From Candidatus Acetothermia bacterium (GTDB lineage: Bacteria; Bipolaricaulota; Bipolaricaulia; RBG-16-55-9; JANLFV01), in contig JANLFV010000001.1 of NCBI GenBank assembly GCA_024653345.1, forward strand, positions 271,342-335,341: 64,000 nt of DNA, given 5' to 3'. Position 1 is the stretch's first letter. Every line of letters starts with the position of its first letter. The notes under the pieces were generated by a model, which saw nothing but the letters and a program-made list of their open reading frames with translations, was not told the DNA's origin and ran no database searches. Shown one piece after another: positions 9,108-17,821 of the stretch. The position numbers and the translations under genes are program-made.

Positions 9108-10697
9108 ATGAGCAAGTATGTCTTCGTCACCGGCGGAGTCCTCTCCGGCTTGGGGAAGGGGATCACCACCTCCTCGATCGGACTCCTCTTGAAGTCCCGG
9201 GGGATCAAGGTCACGGTCATCAAGATCGACCCCTACCTCAACTGCGATGCCGGGACGATGAACCCCTACCAGCACGGGGAGGTCTTCGTCCTCGAGGACG
9301 GGAGCGAGCTGGACCTCGACTTCGGGAACTACGAGCGGTTCTTGGACCTCGACCTGACCGGGGAGCACAACATCACCACCGGGAAGGTCTACCTCAAGGT
9401 GATCGAGCGGGAGCGGCGCGGCGATTATCTAGGCCAGACGGTCCAGATCATCCCTCATGTCACCGACGAGATCAAGCAAAGCATCACGACTGTGGCGGAG
9501 CGGTCCGGGGCGGAGGTGACGATCGTCGAGCTGGGCGGGACCGTGGGGGACATCGAGTCAATGCCCTTCCTCGAGGCGGTCCGCCAGCTCCAGCAAGAGC
9601 GCGGGAGCGCGCACTGCGCCTTTGTCCATACGACCCTCGTCCCGATCCTCGGCCCGGTGGGGGAGCAGAAGACCAAGCCGACGCAGCAGTCGGTCCGAGA
9701 GATCCGGGCGATCGGGATCCAGCCGGACATCATCATCGGGCGGAGCGAGGAGCCCCTCAAGGAGCACATCAAGGAGAAGATCGCCCTCTTCTGTAGCGTC
9801 CCGGTCGAAGCGGTGATCAGCTCCCCTACAGCCCAGCTGGTCTATCAGGTCCCGCTCACCTTCGAGGAGCAAAGCCTGACCGAGCTGCTGATGGAGAAAC
9901 TCCGGCTTGCGCCACTGGCGGAGGACCTCACCGCCTGGCGGGCCTTCTTGGACCACGCGCTCCACCCCCAGCACGAGCTGACTGTGGCACTCGTCGGGAA
10001 GTATACGGAGCTGGCCGATAGCTACCTCAGCTACACCGAGGCACTGATCCATGCGGGCGCGGAGCTCCGGACGGCCGTGAACATCAAGTGGATCGAGGCC
10101 GAGGAGTTTGCCCCCGACCTGCTGGAGGATGTCGCGGGGGTGATCGTCCCCGGCGGGTTCGGCGAGCGGGGGACAAAGGGGAAGCTCCAGGCAATTCGGC
10201 TCGCCCGAGAGCGCGGATTACCGTTCTTGGGGATCTGTCTGGGCTTCCAGCTGGCGGTCGTGGAATTCGCCCGGAATGTCCTGGGCTACAAGCAGGCCAA
10301 CAGCACTGAGATCGACCCCCAGGCCAACCCGGCGGTGATCGACCTCCTCCCGGAGCAACGCGGGGTGAAGGAGAAGGGCGGAACGATGCGACTGGGGGCC
10401 TCGCCGGTCCTGCTCGAGCCGGGCTCGCTGGCCCACCGGCTCTACGGCCGAGAGGAGGTGAGCGAGCGCCACCGCCACCGCTACGAGGTCAACCCCGAGT
10501 TCGTCGCGGAACTGGAGGCCGGTGGCCTCCGCTTCTCCGGGAGGTCGCCCGACGGGCGGATGGAGATCGGCGAACTGCCGGGTCATCCATTCTTCATCGC
10601 TTCCCAGTTCCACCCGGAGTTCAAGTCCCGCCCGACCAGGCCCCATCCGCTCTTCCTCGGGTTCCTCAAGGCATGTCGCGCACGAGGCTCCTCTTGA
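9108..10697 (+). CDS. pyrG: CTP synthase
   Basis: A 529-residue CTP synthase, catalysing UTP + ATP + glutamine to CTP. The N-terminal synthase domain begins with the family hallmark KYVFVTGG...LGKGI, has the DPYLNCD and GTVGDIES segments, and the C-terminal class I glutamine amidotransferase domain carries the nucleophile in GICLGFQ (near residue 379) and the HPEF His-x-Glu pair. I chose ATG 9108 (MSKYVF) over the in-frame GTG at 9096 because family members start at this point and a GGGG-rich stretch precedes it. The 3' end overlaps lptC by 25 bp, so pyrG, lptC and lptB form one operon. Confidence 0.97.
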   Translation: MSKYVFVTGGVLSGLGKGITTSSIGLLLKSRGIKVTVIKIDPYLNCDAGTMNPYQHGEVFVLEDGSELDLDFGNYERFLDLDLTGEHNITTGKVYLKVIERERRGDYLGQTVQIIPHVTDEIKQSITTVAERSGAEVTIVELGGTVGDIESMPFLEAVRQLQQERGSAHCAFVHTTLVPILGPVGEQKTKPTQQSVREIRAIGIQPDIIIGRSEEPLKEHIKEKIALFCSVPVEAVISSPTAQLVYQVPLTFEEQSLTELLMEKLRLAPLAEDLTAWRAFLDHALHPQHELTVALVGKYTELADSYLSYTEALIHAGAELRTAVNIKWIEAEEFAPDLLEDVAGVIVPGGFGERGTKGKLQAIRLARERGLPFLGICLGFQLAVVEFARNVLGYKQANSTEIDPQANPAVIDLLPEQRGVKEKGGTMRLGASPVLLEPGSLAHRLYGREEVSERHRHRYEVNPEFVAELEAGGLRFSGRSPDGRMEIGELPGHPFFIASQFHPEFKSRPTRPHPLFLGFLKACRARGSS

Positions 10698-11212
10698 TCC
10701 TCCTCTCCCTGGGAGCCCTCGCTGGAGGGCTGCTGGCTGGGCTCCGGCCGGCGCCCCCGCCAACAAGCTCGGAGGAGCCAAGAGTCGAGATCAGCGCCCC
10801 GACCCTGACGAAGTTCGACGAGGCAGGTCGGCGCCTCTGGGAGCTTCGCGCCCGGGCGATCAGCCTCGACCAGCAGGCGGAGCGCACCCTGGCCGAGGAT
10901 GTCAGGATAGCCTTCTTTCGCGACGAGCGAGTCACGCTCGAGCTGACCGCGCCGCGCCTGTTACTCTTCAACGAGAGCGGTGACCTCGAGCTGGAGGGCG
11001 GGATCTCCGCTCAGGGCGAGGGGGGCCTGCGGTTCTGGACCGAGCGGATGCGCTGGGATGCGCGTGAGGCGGTCTTGCGAGGTGACCTGGAGGTCGAGGT
11101 GGAGAAGGAAGAGAATCGGCTGAGCGGGAGGGGCTTCGAATACTCCCCCCAGGAAGGGAGGTTCGTCGTGGAGGAGGAAGCTCACTTGATCCTCCTCCCC
11201 GGCGAGGAGTGA
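10673..11212 (+). CDS. lptC: LptC-like LPS export protein
   Basis: The 179-residue protein has one N-terminal transmembrane helix (about 5-25) followed by a beta-rich periplasmic domain beginning [21 protein letters not shown], the typical start of the LptC/OstA beta-jellyroll. In the Lpt system LptC is anchored to the inner membrane and passes lipopolysaccharide from the LptB2FG extractor to LptA. The gene overlaps the end of pyrG by 25 bp and the lptB start by 1-4 bp, which supports translational coupling. No lptA gene follows, unlike the usual lptC-lptA-lptB order. The LptC call rests on topology, the conserved start of the domain and the lptB neighbour. Confidence 0.8.
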   Translation: MSRTRLLLILLSLGALAGGLLAGLRPAPPPTSSEEPRVEISAPTLTKFDEAGRRLWELRARAISLDQQAERTLAEDVRIAFFRDERVTLELTAPRLLLFNESGDLELEGGISAQGEGGLRFWTERMRWDAREAVLRGDLEVEVEKEENRLSGRGFEYSPQEGRFVVEEEAHLILLPGEE

Positions 11213-11928
11213 TGCTGGAAGCAGAGGAGCTGGTCAAGAGCTACTCCGGGCGGCGGGTCGTCGACCGGGTCTCGCTCTCGATCTCGCCAGGGAAGGTCTT
11301 CGGTCTCCTCGGGCCGAACGGGGCGGGGAAGACGACCACCTTCCAGATGATCATCGGCCTGATCGCCCCCGAGGGGGGCCGGCTGATCTTGAACGGCGAG
11401 GAGGTGACCCGCCTCCCATTCCACGAGCGGGCGAGGCGGGGCATTAACTACCTCCCGCAGGAACCCTCGGTCTTCCGGAAGCTCTCGGTCAAGCAGAACC
11501 TGCTGGTGGTCCTGGAGGCGCTCGACGCCGGCCCGCGAGCACGCGAAGCGCGGGTGGCGGAACTCCTGGCGAAGTTCGAGCTCCTCCCCTTCGCCCGGCG
11601 GCGGGCCGACTCCCTCTCCGCGGGCGAGCGGCGGCGGGTCGAGATCGCCCGAGCCCTGGCCACCTCGCCCTCCTTCCTCCTGCTCGATGAGCCCTTCTCG
11701 GGGATCGATCCCCTAAGCTGCGAGGAGATCCAGCGACTCATCCTCTCCTTAAGGGACGAAGGCCTGGGGATCATCGTGACCGACCACAATGTCCACGAGA
11801 CCCTCAAGGTGACAGATTATGCTTACTTGATAAACCAGGGGAAGATCCTGCTGTCCGGCCCTCCGCAAGAGGTGGCCGCCGATCCGCTGGCGAAGAAGTT
11901 CTATCTCGGCGAGCGGTTCAGGTATTAG
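11212..11928 (+). CDS. lptB: LptB, ABC ATPase of LPS export
   Basis: A 238-residue ABC ATPase with Walker A GPNGAGKTT near 38-46, signature LSAGERRRVEIARAL, Walker B FLLLDEPFSGIDP and the H-loop TDHNV. The segments INYLPQEPSVFRKLSV and TDHNVHETL are characteristic of LptB rather than of generic importers. With LptF, LptG (not in the window) and LptC it would power lipopolysaccharide extraction from the inner membrane. ATG 11212 overlaps the lptC stop; an in-frame GTG at 11209 is the alternative. The 3' end overlaps the convergent DUF2007 gene by 11 bp. Confidence 0.9.
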   Translation: MLEAEELVKSYSGRRVVDRVSLSISPGKVFGLLGPNGAGKTTTFQMIIGLIAPEGGRLILNGEEVTRLPFHERARRGINYLPQEPSVFRKLSVKQNLLVVLEALDAGPRAREARVAELLAKFELLPFARRRADSLSAGERRRVEIARALATSPSFLLLDEPFSGIDPLSCEEIQRLILSLRDEGLGIIVTDHNVHETLKVTDYAYLINQGKILLSGPPQEVAADPLAKKFYLGERFRY

Positions 11929-12184
11929 GCCCTGCTTCGCTCCGTTCACCCTGAGGGAGGCGCGACTCGAGCAGGGCCTTGGCCTCCTCCGCCCGCGAGG
12001 CCTCGACGAACAGCCGGGCTTGCTTCAGGCTCCACGGCTTTAGGTGAGTCATCAGGGTGTAGAACGACTCACCTTGAATGTAGTAGCGGATCCCGGCCCC
12101 CTCCAAGGCCATCTTCACGAAGGCGATCTCCTTCGCGCTCCCAAGATTGTAGATGAAGACAAAAACAGATCGCTCATTTCCCAT
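11918..12184 (-). CDS. DUF2007-like small signal-transducing protein
   Basis: An 88-residue protein resembling the DUF2007 (putative signal transducing protein) family: a ferredoxin-like fold expected from the pattern VFIYNLGSAKEIAFVKMALEGAGIRYYI, followed by VEASRAEEAKALLES. Family members are small cytoplasmic proteins related to the PII fold whose role is not established. It is the last gene of a minus-strand cassette (Cys-rich protein, redoxin, this gene), 23 bp after the redoxin stop. The final 11 bp overlap lptB on the other strand. Confidence 0.65.
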   Translation of the reverse strand: MGNERSVFVFIYNLGSAKEIAFVKMALEGAGIRYYIQGESFYTLMTHLKPWSLKQARLFVEASRAEEAKALLESRLPQGERSEAGPNT

Positions 12185-12207
12185 ATTGGCCCACTGTCCT
12201 GATGAAA

Positions 12208-13497
12208 TTATCGCTCCAATAGCAGATCCTCTACGATTGCTACAATTTCATTCACCCGTAACCTGTGATACTGCACATCGGGATAACTCTCTACCCAGTA
12301 TAGATCCATGTCGCGGATGATCCCCTCTCTGTCGATTACGAAAAGACCTCTACCGATCAAAGAGCGGCGATATAGCTTACTAATGCCCGGATCCCATATG
12401 ACAGGGAACTGGATCCCTTTCTCTGTCAGAGAGGAGGAATCTGGAGGCTGGGCACTAGTAGCTATGCCGAGCAAAACCACCTTCCCTTGATAAGGGCGAC
12501 CACCTAACAAGACGTTCAAATCCTCCACTCGCCATATGTCCTGATAATCCTCGCAACAACGGGAGCCTGGAGGGATGGAGGGGTTCCAAAAGACGAGCAC
12601 GACCACCTTCCCGTGATAATCAGATAGTTTGACACTCTGCCCTTCGAAGGTCGTGGCCTCGAAATCGGGAGCCTTCTGCCCGGGGGCCAGGATCGCGGGC
12701 GGCGGAGCAATCCCGACCTGCTCGACCTCGATACGACGCCCATCGGGTGGGACAGATTTTATCCTGTAGAGTCTCTCCCCGACTTGGAGGGGCTGATTCG
12801 GCCCGTATATCTCGTAAGAGTCAGGGAATAGCTGCAACTCCCCATCGCCGTCTGTATCAATGGCTATTGCTGCCTCATCAAGGTCATCATATAAGCCGTC
12901 GGAGGAGAGATCGCTTATGGCAATAGGGTAGAGCCTCCCTTCCAGCTCTATCAGGCCTCGCCGATGGCAGTACCCTCCGTAGATGAAGCTGTATCGGTGC
13001 TCTTCATAATCATAATATCCCGTGACTACGGCATGGTAAGGTGCCCGAACCATATTATCATATTCGACCCGGACAGTGGAGGACCAGCGGAACCCCTTCC
13101 ATTCCCAACGCGCATCAGGAAGGCCATCCCCATCGTTTGTGAGGTCCTCATCGTTATTTGCATCTACCCAAACTCGCGGTGCCTCCCCTTGGCAGATCAA
13201 AACCGTGATCGTGCGGTCCTCCCCGTTCCCTAATATCATCGCCCCGTAGGAACAGGGCCCCTCTCGAGTGACTTGGACAGGGAGGGCTAATAGTGGTTCT
13301 GGCGAAGTATCCTGGAGAGATAGGGGAATTGCTGAAACAGCACCAATAGGCCAGTCAATCAGGTCGCTGAGAAAACCAATCGATTCAATCGATGAAAATA
13401 GTGATGAAGGACCTGCGCCAATAAGCAGTGGCATTAGCGTTACAAAGTTTAGAAGGATTATGAGCTTCACCAATCGCTGCATAAGCAGAAACTCCAT
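12208..13497 (-). CDS. Exported redoxin (TlpA/AhpC-like) with acidic calcium-type loops
   Basis: The 429-residue frame has an N-terminal hydrophobic segment (about 8-28), a middle region rich in EF-hand/dockerin-like acidic loops (residues 112-126, 196-207, 214-221, the last reading DTDGDGEL), and a C-terminal redoxin domain starting APGQKAPDFEATTFEG at 271. The thioredoxin-like core VVVLVFWNPS is present, but the usual W-C-x2-C is replaced by Cys314-Cys315 (SRCCEDY), so a classic dithiol centre is absent. The better start may be ATG 13482 (MQRLVKL), which has GGAG ten bases upstream. Base composition is clearly less GC-rich than the neighbours, suggesting transfer. It overlaps the end of the Cys-rich protein gene, so both are probably translated from one mRNA. 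Function unknown; extracytoplasmic thiol chemistry is likely. Confidence 0.75.
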   Translation of the reverse strand: MEFLLMQRLVKLIILLNFVTLMPLLIGAGPSSLFSSIESIGFLSDLIDWPIGAVSAIPLSLQDTSPEPLLALPVQVTREGPCSYGAMILGNGEDRTITVLICQGEAPRVWVDANNDEDLTNDGDGLPDARWEWKGFRWSSTVRVEYDNMVRAPYHAVVTGYYDYEEHRYSFIYGGYCHRRGLIELEGRLYPIAISDLSSDGLYDDLDEAAIAIDTDGDGELQLFPDSYEIYGPNQPLQVGERLYRIKSVPPDGRRIEVEQVGIAPPPAILAPGQKAPDFEATTFEGQSVKLSDYHGKVVVLVFWNPSIPPGSRCCEDYQDIWRVEDLNVLLGGRPYQGKVVLLGIATSAQPPDSSSLTEKGIQFPVIWDPGISKLYRRSLIGRGLFVIDREGIIRDMDLYWVESYPDVQYHRLRVNEIVAIVEDLLLER

Positions 13498-13850
13498 ATA
13501 TTAGAACAAGGCCATGAGCCAGGAGTATAAAACCAGCAATCCGCATTGACTGAAGCTTGCCCGTATCCATTTCTTGACCTCTCCCGGGTGCAACCATTAT
13601 AATCGGCCTTGCACTCTGCATGCGCAGTAATGGTCAATGGCAAGGGCTGCCCTTTGTCCGTGTAGTGCTCGGCTACAGCGTAGACGCTGCAGTGATAATG
13701 CCCCCATTCAGTCTCGGTGCAATCACAGGCACAGCCTGTGACGGAACAGCCATAATCTATTGCGGCTGGTTCTACGCCACCCTGAGAGGCCCTCAATACC
13801 CCAACTAACAAACTAATTAGCGTAACTACACTTAGACTTCGTATAATCAT
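13467..13850 (-). CDS. Small Cys-rich secreted protein, unknown function
   Basis: A 127-residue protein with a clear signal peptide (about 1-22) and eleven cysteines in the mature part (35, 40, 42, 44, 54, 80, 87, 105, 115, 122, 124), including the cluster CSVTGCACDC. I do not recognise the family. A strong promoter (TTGACT, 17 bp, TACACT) lies directly upstream with GAGG before the ATG, which argues that this is a real gene. Its 3' end overlaps the redoxin gene start by 31 bp (or 16 bp if the redoxin starts at 13482). The context suggests a disulfide-stabilised exported peptide or protein with a dedicated redox partner. The last 25 residues are less certain because the two genes overlap there. 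Confidence 0.6.
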   Translation of the reverse strand: MIIRSLSVVTLISLLVGVLRASQGGVEPAAIDYGCSVTGCACDCTETEWGHYHCSVYAVAEHYTDKGQPLPLTITAHAECKADYNGCTRERSRNGYGQASVNADCWFYTPGSWPCSNIWSFCLCSDW

Positions 13851-13868
13851 GCTACCTCACTCATTTAA

Positions 13869-13897
13869 AGTGTATCACACATTCTCCAGAAAGTCAA
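13869..13897 (-). promoter_or_regulatory. Promoter of the Cys-rich protein/redoxin cassette
   Basis: Minus strand TTGACT (13892-13897), 17 bp, TACACT (13869-13874), followed by GAGG and ATG at 13850. A close match to the sigma-70 consensus. The IS element ends just upstream. Confidence 0.7.
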
Positions 13898-13920
13898 GAA
13901 CCCGAATTGTCCCATTAGAA

Positions 13921-13965
13921 CTGCTACCGAGAGGGGCATCGTTGCCTCATGAACTGGGTTACCCA
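13921..13965 (+). repeat. Left terminal inverted repeat of the decayed IS
   Basis: Begins CTGCTACCGAG and ends GGGTTACCCA. Thirty-one of 45 bases match the reverse complement of 15069-15113, with blocks of 7, 7 and 8 identical bases. Confidence 0.8.
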
Positions 13966-13977
13966 AAAGAGGCAACG

Positions 13978-15075
13978 ATGACTCGGGTTGGTCGAGATGC
14001 TCTCCTACCGAGATATCTGCGGGCTAGTCGGCAAGAGAAGACCAGGATCTTGGACGAGTTCGTGGTCATCACCGGCTACTACCGCAAGTCTGCCATCCGG
14101 CTGCTGCGGCGGGGGCCGAACCCCAGGAGCTTTGACCGGCGCCGGCGCCCCAAGGTCTACACCAACGAGGTGAAGGCGGCCCTCCTCCAGGTCTGGGAGG
14201 CCTATGGCCGGATCTGCTCCAAGGCGCGCCTACGCAGCTCGCACCCTTCCTCCCAGAGGCGGTGCTAGAGCGGGCAGGGGAGCTTAAGCTGCCAGCGGAG
14301 ACCAAGCGGCTGCTGGTCCGCCTGAGCCCGGCGACCATCGATCGGCTGCTGCGGACCCACCGCTATCGCCGGCCGCGGTGCCGCGCCAAGCCCCGGACCA
14401 AGCTCTGGCAAGCCATACCCATCCGCAGCGAAGCCTCGGGGGATGGAGCCCGCCCGGGCTTCTTGGAGATGGACCTGGTGGCCCACTGTGGCGAGTCCAC
14501 CGCCGGCGAGTTACTCCATACCCTGAATGCGGTCGATCTGGCTACCGGCTAGTCCGAGCCGCTGGCCCTTCCCAATCGGAGCCAACAGGCGGGAAGGGAA
14601 GCGCTGGAGAGGATGCGAGCGCGGCCCCCCTTCCCCCTTTTGGGGATCGATTCGGATAACGACCCCATGGGCCTCCTCCGCTACTGTCAGGAGGAGGGGC
14701 TCAGCTTCACCCGCTCCAGGCCGTACAAGAACAACGATCAAGCCCATGTGGAGCAGAAGAACTGGATGGCGGTCCGCCGGCTCATCGGTTACGAGCGATA
14801 CGAGTCTGTCGAGGCGCTGGCGCTGTTAGAGGCCATCTACAGCGACTGGCGGCGGTTTGTGAACCTCTTCCAGCCGGTGCGGAAGCTCCTGAGGAAGGAG
14901 CGGGTGGGGAGCAAGGTGCGCAAGCGGTATGATCGGCCCAGACCCCTTACCAGCGGGTGCTGGCTTCTCCGGATGTGCGGGAGGAGCGGAAGGAGCAGCT
15001 GCGGCAGGAGTATTCAGGATGCTGCAGCGACGGATCGAGGAGAACCTCGAGGCACTGTGGAGGCTCCATGGGTAA
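13978..15075 (+). pseudogene. Broken transposase (integrase-core DDE type)
   Basis: Reading from ATG 13978 the protein begins MTRVGRDALLPRYLRAS, an N-terminal helical region of an IS transposase, and then breaks. Continuity of the family can be followed through three frames: a frameshift near 14240, a stop codon at 14550-14552, a deletion near 14655 that removes the residues after DSDN where the second catalytic Asp region normally reads on, and frameshifts near 14940 and 15015. Recognisable landmarks are EMDLVAHCG (first Asp), FTRSRPYKNNDQAHVEQKNW (Glu) and the C-terminal end RRIEENLEALWRLHG with stop at 15073-15075. The copy is inactive. Confidence 0.8.
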
Positions 15076-15113
15076 CACTTATTGTGAGGCATCGTCACCG
15101 GCCTCGGTAACAG
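15069..15113 (-). repeat. Right terminal inverted repeat of the decayed IS
   Basis: Reverse-complement partner of 13921-13965. The transposase remnant stop codon lies inside its inner edge. Confidence 0.8.
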
Positions 15114-15252
15114 TTACTTTAGGGCATGACACCCCCACTCCATAGGCCCTTTCAATTAAGCGCTGCTAGAGGTCCGTCGCCCTCCCCTGCCTTCCTTCGC
15201 GCGCTTGCAATGATCGATCGTCGCTCAGAGCTTCGCTACTAAGTTCTCGCTC

Positions 15253-16107
15253 TCAGTGATTACCCTTCTCCTTCCGGTAGAGCTGATAGTTGAGGACGAA
15301 CCAGCCGAACCCGGCAATGAGCAGCAAGGAGACCACCTGAGCAGTCTTGAGGGTCTCGAGCCAGGTGGTCGCCGTCCCGCTCGGGAGACAGGTCGTCCCT
15401 CCCAAGAGGCAGAGTGCGTCCCCGCGGAAGAACTCCACGACGAACCGGACGAGCGAGTAGGCGATGAGATAGAAGGAGACGACGAACCCGTCCTTATACT
15501 CCCGCTTGCGGAGCCACCACCACATCAGGCCGAAGATGATGAGGTTCCCGACCATCTCGTAGAGCATCGCCGGGTGGAGACGCCAGGTGTCCCAAGGAGC
15601 CGTCTGGTGCGCATAGGTATAGGCTGGCGTGCCTCGGGCGAACTCGAGCCCGAAGGGGGCATGCAAGTAGGTCTTGATCCCGTAAGCATCGCCGTTGAGG
15701 AAGTTCCCCAACCTGCCCAGGGCCTGGCCGAGGATCACCGAGGGGGCGATCGCGTCGGCGAACCGCCAGAACTTAACCCTCTTCCACTTGGCGAAGATCA
15801 GGAGAGCCAGAAAGCCCCCGAGCAGTCCGCCGTGGATCGCCAGGCCGCCCTCCCAGATCTTCCAGATGTTGCCCAGGTTCCGGCTATAGGTCTCCCACAT
15901 GAAGGCGACATACCAGAGTCGGGCAAAGATGATCCCCAGCGGAACGGAGATCAGGACGAAGTCGAGGATGTCGTCCATCTTGAGATCTAGCTTCTTCCGG
16001 TTGACCTCGGCCTTGGTAAGGAAGATCGCGGCCACGATGGCAATTACATACATCAGGCCATAGTAGCGGACGGTGAACGGCCCCAAAGTGAACGCTATCG
16101 GATGCAT
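15253..16107 (-). CDS. lgt: Prolipoprotein diacylglyceryl transferase
   Basis: A 284-residue polytopic membrane protein starting MHPIAFTLGPFTVRYYGLMY, the typical Lgt N-terminus. It has the Lgt signature GRLGNFLNGDAYG and the HPAMLYEMVGN segment, and about seven hydrophobic helices. Lgt transfers diacylglycerol from phosphatidylglycerol to the lipobox cysteine of prolipoproteins at the inner membrane. A GAGGCGAG Shine-Dalgarno precedes the ATG. It is divergent from lnt, the last enzyme of the same pathway, 168 bp away, and lipoprotein genes lie nearby at 17822 and 21821. No lspA is in the window. Confidence 0.95.
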   Translation of the reverse strand: MHPIAFTLGPFTVRYYGLMYVIAIVAAIFLTKAEVNRKKLDLKMDDILDFVLISVPLGIIFARLWYVAFMWETYSRNLGNIWKIWEGGLAIHGGLLGGFLALLIFAKWKRVKFWRFADAIAPSVILGQALGRLGNFLNGDAYGIKTYLHAPFGLEFARGTPAYTYAHQTAPWDTWRLHPAMLYEMVGNLIIFGLMWWWLRKREYKDGFVVSFYLIAYSLVRFVVEFFRGDALCLLGGTTCLPSGTATTWLETLKTAQVVSLLLIAGFGWFVLNYQLYRKEKGNH

Positions 16108-16236
16108 CTCGCCTCCTTCATCTCCCGGGCATTGCCCCGTTCATTCGATCGCTCCTGACGCTTCTCCGCCGCGAGCAGGAAGCGCCAGGGCCACCTTAGG
16201 CCATGCTAAGGGTCCAGTTTAAGCGATCGCTCCCGG

Positions 16237-16266
16237 TTAGTCAATATCCCTTCAGCCTCCTATAAT
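16237..16266 (+). promoter_or_regulatory. lnt promoter (leaderless type)
   Basis: TATAAT at 16261-16266 lies 9 bp before the lnt ATG; TTAGTC at 16237-16242 gives 18-bp spacing. No Shine-Dalgarno is present. Confidence 0.6.
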
Positions 16267-16275
16267 CATCTCATC

Positions 16276-17802
16276 ATGAAGCTCTCCCGCCCGCGATGGC
16301 TCTGGGCAATGCTTGCTGGGATCGGCGCGGCCCTCAGCCTCCCAGGCTTCGGACTCGATGTCTTATGCTGGTTCGCGCTTGTCCCGCTCTTCTTCGTCCT
16401 CGAGGGAGCCAGCTACAGGTGGAGCTTCGCCTATGGCTTGCTCGCGGGAATCGCCTTCTTCGGGACGCTCCTCCACTGGCTCCACACGCTGCGGGACTGG
16501 ACCGGCCCGGCGATCCTGCCGCTCTACCTGCTACTGATCCTCTACTTGAGCCTCTATTGGGGCGCCTTCGGTCTGCTCTACACGCTGTTGAGCCGGCGAC
16601 TGAGAACGGCCTGGCTGGCCCTGGCCGTCCCGGCGCTCTGGGTCGGCCTGGAGTTCGCCCGGGCTCTGGGGAAGCTCGGCTTCACCTGGGGCGACCTCGG
16701 CTACGCCCTCTACCGGCGGACGGAGTTGATCCAGCTCGCCGCGGTCACGGGGGCTCTGGGGCTCTCCTTGAGCATCGTCTGGGTCAACTTCTCTCTCTAT
16801 CTGGCGCTGAAGCGGCGGGACTGGCGACCGCTGGCAAGTGCTGTGCTCGTCATTGCCCTCCTCTTAGGTTACGGCATGGCCGTGCGGCCGACCGAGCCCG
16901 AGGGGAGAGAGCTACGACTAGCGATTGTCCAACCGAACATACCCCAGCTAGTGAAGTCCGATCCCGGCGGAATCGAGGCCCTCACCGGCAGATACATGAA
17001 TCTCTTAGCCCAGCTCGACCTCGAGCGGGCGCAACTATTGATCCTTCCGGAATCGATCCTCCCGGCCTACCTCTTGCGTCAGCCGGAGCACCTGGAGCCG
17101 TTCCGCCAGTTCGCCCTGGAGACCGGGGTCTACCTCCTGTTCGGGACGCTCGACCGCCGCGAGGGGGAGTTCTACAACACCGCGGCCCTGCTCTCACCTC
17201 AGGGCGAGCTCGTGGCCACATACGACAAGGTCCAGCTCGTCCCGTTCAGCACGGAATATCTGCCGCTGAGAAGCCAGCTGGAGCGCTTGGGCCTCCGGAG
17301 GCTAATCCAGTCCGTGGCCCCGGCCGACCTCACCCCAGGTCGAGTGCTCTCACCGCTAGAGTCGCCTTTAGGGAGGATCGCCACCCCGATCTGCTTCGAG
17401 TCGACGCTGCCGCACATCTCCAGGGGCTTCGTCCGGAAGGGGGCCGAGCTCTTGGTGACGATCACCAACGACGCCTGGTTCGACCGGAGCCTGGCCCTGG
17501 AGCAGCACTTCGCCTTCGGGGTCCTCCGAGCAGTGGAGAGCCGCCGCTACTTTGTCCAGGCCGCGAACACCGGGATCTCAGGGATCATCTCCCCCAGCGG
17601 AAGGATCATCACCAGATCGGGGATCGAGCGTGATGAAATCCTCTACGGGACGGTCAAGCTGCTGGGCCGCCGGACCTTCTACACCCGCTTCGGGGATTGG
17701 GTCGCTCACCTCAGCCTGCTCTACCTGCTGATCGCCTTGATCACCACTGCACTCCGGGTCGCTAGGGCCCCAAGAGGCTGCAGCCAGCGGCTCTCTCGCT
17801 GA
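16276..17802 (+). CDS. lnt: Apolipoprotein N-acyltransferase
   Basis: The 508-residue protein has about six N-terminal membrane helices (roughly 1-205), a nitrilase-fold periplasmic domain (about 210-470) and a final hydrophobic helix, as in Lnt. Nitrilase triad candidates are the Glu in LILPESI, the Lys in YDKVQLVPF and the Cys in ICFEST. Lnt adds the third acyl chain to the N-terminal cysteine of lipoproteins, a step associated with diderm bacteria and with Lol sorting. Transcription from the TATAAT 9 bp upstream would give a leaderless mRNA. Together with lgt and lptBC this supports an outer membrane. Confidence 0.93.
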   Translation: MKLSRPRWLWAMLAGIGAALSLPGFGLDVLCWFALVPLFFVLEGASYRWSFAYGLLAGIAFFGTLLHWLHTLRDWTGPAILPLYLLLILYLSLYWGAFGLLYTLLSRRLRTAWLALAVPALWVGLEFARALGKLGFTWGDLGYALYRRTELIQLAAVTGALGLSLSIVWVNFSLYLALKRRDWRPLASAVLVIALLLGYGMAVRPTEPEGRELRLAIVQPNIPQLVKSDPGGIEALTGRYMNLLAQLDLERAQLLILPESILPAYLLRQPEHLEPFRQFALETGVYLLFGTLDRREGEFYNTAALLSPQGELVATYDKVQLVPFSTEYLPLRSQLERLGLRRLIQSVAPADLTPGRVLSPLESPLGRIATPICFESTLPHISRGFVRKGAELLVTITNDAWFDRSLALEQHFAFGVLRAVESRRYFVQAANTGISGIISPSGRIITRSGIERDEILYGTVKLLGRRTFYTRFGDWVAHLSLLYLLIALITTALRVARAPRGCSQRLSR

Positions 17803-17821
17803 GACGCGGCGTCGATGGATG

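Larger units (their letters stand above)
13919..15115 (+). mobile_element. Decayed insertion sequence with 45-bp inverted ends, rve-type DDE transposase
   Basis: The element is about 1.2 kb and is bounded by imperfect inverted repeats at 13921-13965 and 15069-15113 (31 of 45 positions match). Between them is a transposase remnant on the + strand. It sits between the promoter of the Cys-rich cassette and lgt. I could not identify a target-site duplication by eye. Confidence 0.8.

Noticed and set aside
16296..17633. A 445-codon frame overlapping lnt on the same strand
   Set aside because: It is a +2 frame of lnt without membrane helices or motifs; lnt has the nitrilase triad.
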